This document shows positions 24,264-33,027 of a stretch of DNA of 33,069 nucleotides, one piece after another (position 1 is the first letter of the stretch; every line of letters begins with the position of its first letter). Origin of the DNA: Clostridiaceae bacterium (GTDB taxonomy: Bacteria > Bacillota > Clostridia > Oscillospirales > Acutalibacteraceae); assembly GCA_016292455.1 (NCBI GenBank), contig JAEDIL010000009.1, positions 1 through 33,069 on the forward strand, read 5' to 3'. Both the position numbers and the translations under genes were made by a program. The notes below the pieces were generated by a model. That model was given only the letters and a program-made list of their open reading frames with translations, made no database searches and was not told where the DNA came from.

Positions 24264-25742
24264 ATGGACACAAGATTTGCAATCAGCGATTATGTTGACG
24301 CAAAAGCCGTTACCGATAAGCTCGATAACCTTATCCGTCAGCCGATCTACTCAATCACCCCCGAGGCCCTCGCTTCCTATGAGGAAAACTATTTTGAAAA
24401 GAAGTGTCAGAAGTCAAAGGCCATGATCGGCGAAGCAAAGCAGATTATACCCGGCGGCGTTCAGCACAACCTTGCTTTCAACTATCCGTTCCCGCTGGTT
24501 TTCACCAAGGCGGACGGCGCAAAGCTTTATGATATTGACGGAAATGAATACTATGATTTCCTTCAGGCCGGCGGTCCAACTGTTCTCGGCTCCAACCCGA
24601 AGGTTGTCAGGGATCAGGTTATTGAACTTCTCAACACCTGCGGCCCGTCAACCGGTCTTTTCCACGAGTTTGAATATAAACTTGCAAAAAAGATTTCCGA
24701 CAGCGTTCCCACCGTTGACATGTTCCGTATGCTCGGTTCGGGAACAGAGGCATGCATGGTTGCCTGTCGAGTTGCAAGACTCGCAACAAAGAAAAAGCAC
24801 ATTCTCAAAATGGGCGGCGCATACCACGGCTGGTCAGATCAGCTCGGCTACGGTATACGTATCCCCGGAACAAAGTTCACTCAGGCTCACGGTGTACCCA
24901 TGCGCCTTATGAGAGACACTCAGGAATTCTTCCCGAACGACCTTGAAGACCTTGAAAGAAAGCTTCGGAAGAACCAGCTCTGCGGCGGAACCGCTGCCGT
25001 TTTCATTGAGCCGGTCGGACCCGAAAGCGGAACAAGACCGCTTTCAAAGGAATTCAACAAGGGCGTTGAAAGACTCTGCCGCAAGTATGGCGCACTCCTC
25101 ATTTTCGACGAGGTTGTTACCGGATTCAGAATCGGCATGTCCTGCGCACAGGGCTACTTCGGAGTTGAACCCGACCTGACCGTTTTCGGCAAGGTCATCG
25201 CCGGCGGCTACCCCGGAGCAGGCGGACTCGGCGGCAAGAGAGAATACATGAAATATATGGGCGCAGGTCTTGACGGAGCGCAGAAGGTCAAAAAGGCTTT
25301 CTGCGGCGGCACAATGGCAGCAACTCCGATTTCCTGCTGCGCCGGTTACTATACCCTTGAAGAAATTGACAGGCAGAATGCCTGCCAGAAGGCCGGTCTC
25401 ATGGGCGACAGAATCACCAAGGGTCTCAACGCAATCATCGACAAGTATAACCTTCCGTTCGTTGCGTTCAACCAGGGCTCAATCTGCCACATGGAAACCG
25501 TCGGAACAATGCACTTTGCAATTGACTGGTCGAAGCCGTGGACAATTCCGGCGATTCTCAAAGAGACTGACATCCGTAAGAAAGAAATGACTCACATGGG
25601 TGCCGCATATATGGCGGAAGGTCTTGTTACCCTTGCCGGTTCAAGACTTTACACCTCGGCAGCCTATACCGAAGAAATGATTGACGATGCGCTTGCAAGA
25701 TTCGACAGAGTATTTGCAAACGTTGCTGTTAAGAAAGACTGA
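24264..25742 (+). CDS. Class III PLP-dependent aminotransferase (glutamate-1-semialdehyde aminomutase-like)
   Basis: A 492-residue enzyme of aminotransferase class III. After a 60-residue N-terminal extension the family motifs appear: IPGGVQHNL, a DIDGNEYYDFLQAGGPTVLG segment, GSGTEACMVACRVAR, GAYHGW, FDEVVTGFR and the PLP-lysine K310 in VFGKVIAGGYPGA. The organisation is closest to glutamate-1-semialdehyde aminomutase, but the C-terminus and the presence of an aldolase partner argue for a catabolic aminotransferase or aminomutase, not haem synthesis. AGGAGG (24249-24254) sets the start; a frame extended upstream to 24216 lacks a site. A hairpin separates it from the aldolase by 61 nt. Substrate unknown. 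Confidence 0.85.
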   Translation: MDTRFAISDYVDAKAVTDKLDNLIRQPIYSITPEALASYEENYFEKKCQKSKAMIGEAKQIIPGGVQHNLAFNYPFPLVFTKADGAKLYDIDGNEYYDFLQAGGPTVLGSNPKVVRDQVIELLNTCGPSTGLFHEFEYKLAKKISDSVPTVDMFRMLGSGTEACMVACRVARLATKKKHILKMGGAYHGWSDQLGYGIRIPGTKFTQAHGVPMRLMRDTQEFFPNDLEDLERKLRKNQLCGGTAAVFIEPVGPESGTRPLSKEFNKGVERLCRKYGALLIFDEVVTGFRIGMSCAQGYFGVEPDLTVFGKVIAGGYPGAGGLGGKREYMKYMGAGLDGAQKVKKAFCGGTMAATPISCCAGYYTLEEIDRQNACQKAGLMGDRITKGLNAIIDKYNLPFVAFNQGSICHMETVGTMHFAIDWSKPWTIPAILKETDIRKKEMTHMGAAYMAEGLVTLAGSRLYTSAAYTEEMIDDALARFDRVFANVAVKKD

Positions 25743-25753
25743 GAATAATTTAT

Positions 25754-25782
25754 CAAAAGGGCAGACTCGTTCTGCCCTTTTG
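25754..25782 (+). terminator. Hairpin between aminotransferase and aldolase
   Basis: CAAAAGGGCAGA (25754-25765) and TCTGCCCTTTTG (25771-25782) form a perfect 12-bp stem with a 5-nt loop. The T residues are inside the stem, so it may only partly terminate and may set the ratio of the two gene products. Confidence 0.7.
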
Positions 25783-25803
25783 AAGAAAACTGAGAGGTAA
25801 CAA

Positions 25804-27018
25804 ATGGAACTTTTAAAGGCAAAGCAAACAGTTATAGAAGCCGGCAAAAAGCTTGTTTCAACCGGTCTTATTGCAAGAACATGGGGCAATGTCAGCTGCC
25901 GCGTGGACTCAGAAAGCTTCGTCATCACCCCGAGCGGAAGGGCGTATGAAACTCTCACGCCCGACGACATCGTTCTTGTAAGGCTCGCTGACCTTTCCTA
26001 TGACGGAGACGTAAAACCGTCCAGCGAAAAGGGTATTCACGCTCAATGCTACCTTCTCCGTCCGGAGTGCAACTTCGTTATTCATACCCATCAGGTCAAC
26101 GCCTCAATTGTCAGCGCACTCGGCTGCGACATCAACAGCATCACCGGCGAAAGCCGTGAAATTATCGGCGACAACATTCCCGTTGCTTCCTACGGTCTTC
26201 CCGGAACGGGCAGGCTGCGCAAGGGCGTTGTCGGCGCACTCCTGCGTTCCGACTCAAAAGCCGCAATCATGAAGCACCACGGAGCAGTCTGCCTCGGCGG
26301 TGACTATGACGAGGCATTCAGAATTGCTTCCGAGGTTGAAAAGGTTTGTCAGGAATATCTTTTTGAAAAATACTCCTCGGTCGCAGGAAAAACCGCCGAA
26401 AGCTTCAGGGATCTGTGCGAATATGTCAGCGGGCTCAAAGAGCGCGCGGACTCTCCGGCTTTCCCCGTTGTTCCTTATGACAGCACAAGAAAAGGCAATG
26501 TTGTTGTTATGAAAGACAAGGACGGAAACGAAAAGTATACCCTTGCGCTCAAGCTTGAAAAGGTTATTCTCGGAGGCGATTATCCGTCAGAGGCGGATAT
26601 GCACCTTGCAATTTATAAAAACCGTGATGACATTAACTGCATCATTCATTCGACCAGAGACGAGGTTGTTGCCGCTTCAAAGGTTGCAAAGGTTCTGCGC
26701 CCGCTGCTTGACGATTTTGCACAGATTGCCGGTGCAACTGTCAGAAACGCCGAGTTCAACCCGAACGACACAATCAAAAGCGCAAAGCGCGTTGTCAAAG
26801 CGCTCGGAAAGCACAGAACTTCCGCTCTCATTAAAGACAACGGCGCTGTTTGCTGCGGCGTTTCAACTGATGAAGCCGAGGCAAGCGAAATGGTTACCGC
26901 CAAAAACTGCAAAGCCTTTGTTGCCGCGAAGATGTCGGGCAAACCGAAGTATATCGGCAGGCTTGACAGCGTTCTCATGAATACAATTTACAGACTGAAA
27001 TATTCAAAGCAAAAGTAA
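25804..27018 (+). CDS. Tandem class II aldolase/adducin protein with degenerate second domain
   Basis: A 404-residue protein made of two aldolase-II domains. Domain 1 (about 1-205) has WGNVSCR, the acid E75, zinc ligands H94-T-H96 and H158-H159 in KHHGAVC, matching fuculose-phosphate aldolase positions (E73, H92, H94, H155). Domain 2 (about 220-400) keeps E263 and H282 but has T284 where the second histidine belongs and D345-N346-G in place of HHG. It should therefore not bind the catalytic zinc. The family splits or epimerises phosphorylated sugars. GAGAGG is a weak ribosome site. It follows the aminotransferase, so both may act on one compound. Substrate unknown. Confidence 0.82.
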   Translation: MELLKAKQTVIEAGKKLVSTGLIARTWGNVSCRVDSESFVITPSGRAYETLTPDDIVLVRLADLSYDGDVKPSSEKGIHAQCYLLRPECNFVIHTHQVNASIVSALGCDINSITGESREIIGDNIPVASYGLPGTGRLRKGVVGALLRSDSKAAIMKHHGAVCLGGDYDEAFRIASEVEKVCQEYLFEKYSSVAGKTAESFRDLCEYVSGLKERADSPAFPVVPYDSTRKGNVVVMKDKDGNEKYTLALKLEKVILGGDYPSEADMHLAIYKNRDDINCIIHSTRDEVVAASKVAKVLRPLLDDFAQIAGATVRNAEFNPNDTIKSAKRVVKALGKHRTSALIKDNGAVCCGVSTDEAEASEMVTAKNCKAFVAAKMSGKPKYIGRLDSVLMNTIYRLKYSKQK

Positions 27019-27069
27019 CCGAACGACTGAGCCGCCGCCGACATTTCCTCGCGCTTAACCTTGTCTTAC

Positions 27070-27098
27070 TTGACAATAAAACTGTTCTCTTGTAAAAT
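27070..27098 (+). promoter_or_regulatory. Promoter of the beta-galactosidase gene
   Basis: TTGACA (27070-27075), 17-bp spacer, TAAAAT (27093-27098). The start near 27105 gives a leader of about 38 nt. No clear operator was seen. Confidence 0.8.
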
Positions 27099-27142
27099 TA
27101 CCATGTATATTGTTGCAGCGAATGTTGCGGAAAGGACACGCC

Positions 27143-30100
27143 ATGAAATATATCTGGGAAGATCCGAAAATTATTGGGGAAAACAAACAACCCGGCCACG
27201 TAATAGCTCTGCCGTATAACACCGCTGAGGCGGCAACGGCAAGAAAAACATCTCCTTTTAAAATTTCGCTGAACGGCGAATGGAAATTCCTTTGGGAAAA
27301 AGGAATTGAGCAAGCGCCGCTCGGAACAACCGACGCTGATTTTGACGATTCCGCATGGGAGGACATCACCGTTCCCGGCGTATGGCAGTTGCAGAAGGAT
27401 TACACCAAGCCTTATTATTACGCAAACTCGTTCCCGAACTGTATCAGCACCGACAAGAAAAAAATTCCCTGCATTGACCATGCCGGACAGGAAATCGGTG
27501 TTCACAGAACAAAATTCAATCTTCCGAAGGAGTGGCTCGGAAGAGAAATTTTCCTTTTCTTCGGCGCGGCAAAAGCAGGTCTTGAAGTTTTTGTCAACGG
27601 AAAGCGCGTCGGCTATTCACAGGGCTCAAACACTCCGCACGAATTTGACGTAACCGGTTTTGTTCATGAGGGAGAGAATCAGCTCGCTGCCGTTGTTTAC
27701 CGCTATACTGACGGAACCTATCTTGAAGACCAGGATATGTGGTTCTTCTCGGGAATTTATCGCGAGGTATATCTTTACAGCGAGCCGAAAGTCTGTCTGC
27801 GCGATATTTATGTTACAACCGACCTTGTGAACAACTATACTGACGCTGACCTTACGGTTGAAATGTTCATCAATGATTATTCCGACGCCGGAAAAATCAC
27901 TGAGGTTTCCGCCGTTTTGCTCAAAGACGGAAAGGATACCGCAATCGGCAGCAGCGAGCTTATCACCCGCTCGGGTGAGAACAAGCTCCTTTTCAAAAAG
28001 CACATCAAAGCTCCTGCGCTCTGGTCAAGCGAAAAGCCCGAGCTTTATACGCTGCTTTTCAGAATTACCTGTCAGAATGAAGTGACCTTCAAAGCGCTGA
28101 GAATCGGCTTCAAGCAGGTTGAAATTGTCGGCGAAAAAATCCTTGTCAACGGTCAGCCGCTTCTCATCCGCGGCGTCAACCGCCATGACTATGACCCCGA
28201 TTACGGCTGGGCGGTACCTACGGAAAGATACATTCAGGATCTTGACATAATGAAGCGCGCCAACATCAACGCAATAAGAACAAGCCACTATCCCAACGAT
28301 CCCCAGTTCTATGATTTCTGCGATGAATACGGCTTCTGGGTAATGGACGAATGTGACCTTGAAACCCACGGCGTACGCAGAAAAGGCGTTCCGGGCGACA
28401 ACCTCATGTGGACTCGCGCCGTTGTTGACAGAATGGAAAGAATGGTTCTTCGCGACCGCAACCATGCCTGCGTTTTCATGTGGAGTCTCGGTAATGAATC
28501 CGGTGACGGAAGCAACTTCCTGCGCATGAAGGAAGCGGCGCTGCGTCTTGACAGAACAAGACAGTTCCACTATGAGGGCGATTTTGACTTCACCAAGAGC
28601 GATGTAATCAGCCGTATGTACCCGAACGAAAGGGACTTTGAAAAGCTCGGAAAGCGCGAACCGATTACAATCAGCGCGTTCGATAACATTGCAAATGCCC
28701 TCGCCGCGGACAACAAGCCTATTGCAAGGGAGCTTTACACAAAGCCGGTCGTTCTTTGTGAATATGCTCATGCAATGGAAAACAGCCTCGGCAACTTCCA
28801 GGAATATATGGACGCTTTTGAAAAGTATGAGAATCTCGCCGGCGGTTTCATCTGGGACTTTGTTGACCAGGCAATCCGCAAAAAAGATTCAGATGGCAAT
28901 GACATCTGGCTTTACGGAACGGATTACAACGAAAAGGAGAATTGGTATCTTCCGCCGTATAACACCTGCGCAATAGTCGGCAGCAACACCTATTTCAATG
29001 CAAACGGAATAATTGCCGCGGACAGAACTTTGCACCCGTCAATTTATGAAGTCAAAAAGGTTTATGCCGAAATGAAGGTTGAGAAAAAGGAAGGCGAAAG
29101 CGACGTCTATACCGTCATAAACAAGCAGCTTTTCTCAGACCTTTCCGCTTTTGACCTTTGCTATTCTGTTCTGAACGACGGAGAAGTTATTCTGAAAGGC
29201 GAAGTTGCAAAGGAGAGTTATGCAGACGTTGCTCCGCTTTCGCAAAGAGACTTCACCCTCACCTTTGATATTCCCGAAAGCGCAAAGGGAGAAATAATTG
29301 TTGTTTTCTCTTTCGTTCACAGAGCCGCAACGCGCTTCTGCGAAAAGGGATATGAGCAGGCGTTCGACCAATTCATTCTGCGCGCCGCACTGCCGGCGGA
29401 GAAAAAGGCTGACGACGGAAAGGTTAAAATTGAAGGTACGGAAAAGCGCTTCACCGTTACCGGAGACGGCTTTGTCTATACCTTTGAAAACGGACAGCTT
29501 GCCTCTGTGAAAAAGGACGGTCGCGAATACCTTGTCAAGCCGTTCAGCCCGAACTTCTATCGTCCGCTGACAGACAACGACATTGACTACCTTAATTTCA
29601 CTCCTCCGCTCATTTTTGCAAATCCGCTTTTCCAGTGGAGGCGTTCGACCGCAACGGCAAAGAGCAAGGCTGCCTTTGTTCATCAGTACAGTCACGGCGC
29701 TCTTGTTGAAACACATATTTCCGCTCTCGGAATGAAGAACGTGAAGATTGTATATCTCGTTCATCCGGACGGAAGAATCAGTGTTTCCTATGAGGGCAAG
29801 GCGGCAATGGATATGCTGCGCTTCGGCTTGCAGTTCAGACTTGGCGGAGAATATGACCGCGTCAGATGGTACGGCAGAGGTCCGCACGAGACTTACTGCG
29901 ACAGAAAGACCGGCGGCAAGTTCGGAATCTATGAAATGAAAGTTGCCGAGCTTGAACACAGATACATGAGACCTCAGGAAAACGGTCAGCGTACTGATGT
30001 CCGCTCTCTTGAATTCATGAACAAAGAGGGCAACGGACTTCGTTTCACTGCAAAGGGAGAAACTCCGTTCTGCTTCGGCGCTCTGAGATATTCTCTTGAA

Positions 30101-30280
30101 GAGCTTGACAAGGCTGAGCACGGCTATGACCTGCATGACCGCGGCTTTACCAACGTCACGCTTGACCTTATGCAGCGCGGCGTCGGCGGTGACGCTCCCG
30201 GAAGCGCCTGCCTGCATGAGCCGTATATCATGCATAAGGGCAAAACCTATAAATATGAATTTGACATAGAAGTCAGATAA
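27143..30280 (+). CDS. lacZ: Beta-galactosidase, glycoside hydrolase family 2
   Basis: A 1045-residue cytoplasmic enzyme, no signal peptide. Domains in order are a jelly-roll sugar-binding region (FKISLNGEWKFLW to about 220), an immunoglobulin-like domain, a TIM barrel (about 330-630), a second beta domain and the large C-terminal Bgal small-chain domain. The acid/base is E452 in WSLGNESGDGSNF and the nucleophile E540 in VVLCEYAHAMENS, close to E. coli E461 and E537, and total length is near that of LacZ (1023). GGAAAGGAC precedes the ATG at 27143; an upstream TTG is rejected. It should hydrolyse lactose and beta-galactosides. No permease gene is adjacent, so uptake must be encoded elsewhere. 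A terminator follows. Confidence 0.95.
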   Translation: MKYIWEDPKIIGENKQPGHVIALPYNTAEAATARKTSPFKISLNGEWKFLWEKGIEQAPLGTTDADFDDSAWEDITVPGVWQLQKDYTKPYYYANSFPNCISTDKKKIPCIDHAGQEIGVHRTKFNLPKEWLGREIFLFFGAAKAGLEVFVNGKRVGYSQGSNTPHEFDVTGFVHEGENQLAAVVYRYTDGTYLEDQDMWFFSGIYREVYLYSEPKVCLRDIYVTTDLVNNYTDADLTVEMFINDYSDAGKITEVSAVLLKDGKDTAIGSSELITRSGENKLLFKKHIKAPALWSSEKPELYTLLFRITCQNEVTFKALRIGFKQVEIVGEKILVNGQPLLIRGVNRHDYDPDYGWAVPTERYIQDLDIMKRANINAIRTSHYPNDPQFYDFCDEYGFWVMDECDLETHGVRRKGVPGDNLMWTRAVVDRMERMVLRDRNHACVFMWSLGNESGDGSNFLRMKEAALRLDRTRQFHYEGDFDFTKSDVISRMYPNERDFEKLGKREPITISAFDNIANALAADNKPIARELYTKPVVLCEYAHAMENSLGNFQEYMDAFEKYENLAGGFIWDFVDQAIRKKDSDGNDIWLYGTDYNEKENWYLPPYNTCAIVGSNTYFNANGIIAADRTLHPSIYEVKKVYAEMKVEKKEGESDVYTVINKQLFSDLSAFDLCYSVLNDGEVILKGEVAKESYADVAPLSQRDFTLTFDIPESAKGEIIVVFSFVHRAATRFCEKGYEQAFDQFILRAALPAEKKADDGKVKIEGTEKRFTVTGDGFVYTFENGQLASVKKDGREYLVKPFSPNFYRPLTDNDIDYLNFTPPLIFANPLFQWRRSTATAKSKAAFVHQYSHGALVETHISALGMKNVKIVYLVHPDGRISVSYEGKAAMDMLRFGLQFRLGGEYDRVRWYGRGPHETYCDRKTGGKFGIYEMKVAELEHRYMRPQENGQRTDVRSLEFMNKEGNGLRFTAKGETPFCFGALRYSLEELDKAEHGYDLHDRGFTNVTLDLMQRGVGGDAPGSACLHEPYIMHKGKTYKYEFDIEVR

Positions 30281-30290
30281 AACCGTTATT

Positions 30291-30321
30291 AAAGGGGCTG
30301 TCTTAGTTAGACAGCCCCTTT
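30291..30321 (+). terminator. Terminator hairpin after lacZ
   Basis: AAAGGGGCTGTC (30291-30302) and GACAGCCCCTTT (30310-30321), a perfect 12-bp stem with loop TTAGTTA. The T run is inside the stem. The GGGGCTGTC part equals the terminal bases of repeat copy 1. Confidence 0.7.
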
Positions 30322-30330
30322 CGACAGGCT

Positions 30331-30487
30331 GAGCTGCCGCATTTAGCGCAGAACAAAAAGAAAAATGCTGAAATGCAAAATTGTATGGTTGCATTTTTCT
30401 TTTTTAACCGTTTTTTCACCCACTCGCGGTATCTATATACAGCTTCGGGGTGAATAAAACGGTTTCTGCATCTGAATGCGGCAGCTC
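30331..30487 (+). repeat. MITE-like dispersed repeat, copy 2
   Basis: A 157-bp element with ends GAGCTGCCGCATTTAG (30331-30346) and CTGAATGCGGCAGCTC (30472-30487), pairing at all but one position (a possible G-T pair in RNA). Internal stem A pairs 30355-30368 with 30391-30404 (14 bp). Internal stem B pairs 30406-30421 with 30448-30464 with one bulge. It lies between lacZ and the P-type ATPase gene, its right end 11 nt beyond the ATPase stop codon. It is about 93% identical, gap-free, to the reverse complement of 1269-1423. Confidence 0.85.
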
Positions 30488-30498
30488 TTTTTCTTTAA

Positions 30499-32886
30499 CT
30501 ACTGGTTTTTTTCGGCTTTTTTTGCGCGGTAGTTTTCCGCAAACTGAGCGATTTTTTCTGTTGCAATTGAAAGATTCCGGTAAAGCGATTCCGAAGAAAA
30601 ACCGAAAACAATCATCAGCAGAACGCAGATTGCAGACATTGAAGTTATCTGGAAAAGGCGGCTCAGGAAGATTCCGCAAAAGGCGAGACCTGCAATGTTC
30701 ACAAACAGAATTCCGTATTTGATTTTGTTGAACGGACGGCTGATTTTGATAAGTATCATGAAGCCGACAACACAAAGCAGCATGGTTGCCGCTGTCGCAA
30801 TGTCATCTTTCGGGAGGGAAAAGACATCGCCGCAGATTACAAGGGCGCCGACTGCGAGCATATCCGTGAAGCCTGCCGGAAACGCTTTTAAAAGAACGGT
30901 TCTCATGAAGTTGCCGCGTATTCTTTCCTTGTTCGGTTCAAGGGCAAGCAGGAAACCGGGAAGACCGATTGTGAACGCGCCGATGAGAGAAATCTGTGTC
31001 GGTTCAAGCGGATAAGTGATGAAAGAAACCATTGAAAACAGCGCCATGAGCAGAGAAAAGATGTTCTTGACGAGGAAGAGGCTTGCCGAACGCTGAATAT
31101 TGTTGACAACAATGCGACCCTCGCAGACAACACTCGGCATACGTGCAAAATCGGAGTCGAGCAGAACCACCTGGGCAACCTGCGATGCCGCTTCGCTGCC
31201 CGATGCCATTGCAACGCTGCAATCCGCGTCCTTCATGGCAAGAATATCGTTGACGCCGTCTCCGGTCATTGCAACGGTGTGACCCGCCTTTTGAAGAGCG
31301 TGGACAAACTGCTGCTTCTGCTTCGGTGTAACACGTCCGAAAACCGTGTATTTCCGGACGGCTTCTTCAATTTCCCTTTCGCTGACAAGAGTTGAGGCGT
31401 CAACAAATAGTTCTGCGTTTTCAATTCCCGCTTCTCTTGCAATTTTGGAAACAGTTTCGGGGTTGTCGCCGGAAATGACTTTCAGCGCAACGTCCTGCTG
31501 TCTGAAATACTCAAATGTTTCTTTTGCGTTTTCTCTTATGGGGTTTGCAAGCACAACCCACGCGAGCGGCTCGGTGTTTCCGTTCAGACCATTTCTGACG
31601 CTTGCGCCGTCATAGGAAGCAAAGAGAAGAACGCGAAAGCCTTTTTCGGTGTAAGCGGAAATCTCCTCCTCATAAAGAGGAAAGGAATCTTTCAGAATAA
31701 ATTCCGGAGCGCCGAGAAGATATGTGCCGTCGGTGAAGGTTACTGCGCCGTATTTGACCGAAGATGAAAACGGCATAACGTCAATAGCGGTGCGGTCTTC
31801 GGGCTTGCTGTTCTGTTCGTCCATATAGGCTCTGAGAGCCTGAGCGGTTGCATTGTTGTCTGTTGAGGAGCGGACATAGCCGGAAAGCAGACCGAGTGTT
31901 TCCGGCGGCGCGGTGCTTCTGACCTTGATTTCGGTAACGCGCATATCCGGCTCGGTGATTGTTCCGGTTTTGTCAACGCAAAGCACGTCAACTCTTGCCA
32001 GCGTTTCAATGCTCTTCATGTCGTGAAGAAGCACTTTCCGCTTCGCAAGGCGAATAGTACTCAGCGCAAGGGCAATTGTCGTCAGAAGATAGAGTCCCTC
32101 GGGAATCATGCCGAGAACGGCGGCGACGGTTGAGGTGACGCTCTTCTGGGCGCTTTCGCCGTTGAGGAAAAAGCTCTGGCAGAAAAGAACAATGCCGATG
32201 GGAATTATGACAATTCCGACCCATTTGATGATCCGGTTGATTGAACGAATCATTTCGGACTGTTCGCCGCCGGAAAGTACCTTTGCTTCACCGGTGAGCT
32301 TTGAAATATATGATTCGTTGCCGACCTTTTCAAGCCTTGCCGTGCATTTTCCCGAAACAACAAAGCTGCCGGAAAGGAGGGAGTCACCCTCGTTTTTTGT
32401 AATTTCGTCCGATTCGCCCGTCAGAAGCGATTCGTTGACCTGAATGCTTCCGGAAAGGACAACCGCGTCAGCGCAGATCTGATCGCCGGAGGCAAGGAGA
32501 ATTACGTCGTCCCTGACAAGATCTTCTGCCGGAAGGCGGATTTGTTCTCCGTTCCGGAACGCAACGCAGTGCGGAGCATTGAGCAGGCTCATTTTGTCAA
32601 GCGTCTTTTTGGCTCTGAGTTCCTGAAAAATTCCGACGCAGGTGTTGCCGATTATTATCGGCAGAAACGTCAGATTCCTGTATGAGCCGACGACACACAA
32701 AAGCACCGTGATGATCAGGAAAATGAGGTTGAAATAGGTAAAAAGGTTGGAAAGAACAATTTCCTTGACCGTTTTTCCGGTGGAAATATCCGTTTTGTTG
32801 CTCAGTCCCTGCGCTGCTCTTTCAGCCGCCTGCTCACTTGTAAGACCGACAGGGTCAGAGACCGCTTGAAGATTCATTTCTTCCAT
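30499..32886 (-). CDS. P-type cation-transporting ATPase (HAD superfamily, CtpE-like)
   Basis: A 795-residue membrane pump. Motifs are LLTGESDE (actuator), MIPEGLYLLTTIALA (membrane PEGL motif), phosphorylated D305 in CVDKTGTIT, and the hinge MTGDGVNDILAMKDADCSVAMASG. About ten membrane segments are visible, with four or more after the catalytic loop. PEGL rather than CPC or SPC in the fourth helix places it with the CtpE-like group, reported to move calcium or other cations, not copper. The start at 32886 is chosen because AGGAAG lies upstream; the longer frame to 32976 lacks a site and overlaps the promoter. Ion specificity is not provable here. Confidence 0.9.
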   Translation of the reverse strand: MEEMNLQAVSDPVGLTSEQAAERAAQGLSNKTDISTGKTVKEIVLSNLFTYFNLIFLIITVLLCVVGSYRNLTFLPIIIGNTCVGIFQELRAKKTLDKMSLLNAPHCVAFRNGEQIRLPAEDLVRDDVILLASGDQICADAVVLSGSIQVNESLLTGESDEITKNEGDSLLSGSFVVSGKCTARLEKVGNESYISKLTGEAKVLSGGEQSEMIRSINRIIKWVGIVIIPIGIVLFCQSFFLNGESAQKSVTSTVAAVLGMIPEGLYLLTTIALALSTIRLAKRKVLLHDMKSIETLARVDVLCVDKTGTITEPDMRVTEIKVRSTAPPETLGLLSGYVRSSTDNNATAQALRAYMDEQNSKPEDRTAIDVMPFSSSVKYGAVTFTDGTYLLGAPEFILKDSFPLYEEEISAYTEKGFRVLLFASYDGASVRNGLNGNTEPLAWVVLANPIRENAKETFEYFRQQDVALKVISGDNPETVSKIAREAGIENAELFVDASTLVSEREIEEAVRKYTVFGRVTPKQKQQFVHALQKAGHTVAMTGDGVNDILAMKDADCSVAMASGSEAASQVAQVVLLDSDFARMPSVVCEGRIVVNNIQRSASLFLVKNIFSLLMALFSMVSFITYPLEPTQISLIGAFTIGLPGFLLALEPNKERIRGNFMRTVLLKAFPAGFTDMLAVGALVICGDVFSLPKDDIATAATMLLCVVGFMILIKISRPFNKIKYGILFVNIAGLAFCGIFLSRLFQITSMSAICVLLMIVFGFSSESLYRNLSIATEKIAQFAENYRAKKAEKNQ

Positions 32887-32943
32887 TTTTTTCTTCCTGT
32901 CCTTAATAATAAAATTTTGTTTACGGAATAAGTTGTTTAGGTT

Positions 32944-32972
32944 ATTGTAATACATATCTTTTTCCCGGTCAA
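32944..32972 (-). promoter_or_regulatory. Promoter of the P-type ATPase gene
   Basis: On the minus strand TTGACC (32967-32972), 17-bp spacer and TACAAT (32944-32949). The leader is about 50 nt. Confidence 0.75.
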
Positions 32973-32998
32973 GCAATCTTGAAAAACGAAAGATATTA

Positions 32999-33027
32999 TT
33001 AACAATATCGTAATATTGTGCTAATAT
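32999..33027 (+). promoter_or_regulatory. Rightward promoter candidate with internal operator dyad
   Basis: TTAACA (32999-33004) and TAATAT (33022-33027) are 17 bp apart. Between them lies a perfect inverted repeat, ACAATAT-CGTA-ATATTGT (33002-33019). It probably serves a rightward gene beyond the window end. Confidence 0.45.

Noticed and set aside
24264..25742. Calling the aminotransferase HemL
   Set aside because: Neighbours are catabolic-type, the N-terminus is extended and the C-terminus differs, so the haem role is not supported.
29135..30394. Long minus-strand open frame of 419 codons opposite lacZ
   Set aside because: It lies wholly or mostly over the GH2 gene, extends into the repeat, has no ribosome site and resembles no family. 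It is a codon-bias shadow, as are 6510-7469, 8890-9726, 21312-22115 and 28025-28771 on the minus strand.
30416..30775. Minus-strand open frame spanning the repeat copy 2 and the ATPase end
   Set aside because: It overlaps the real ATPase gene in another frame and part of a non-coding repeat.
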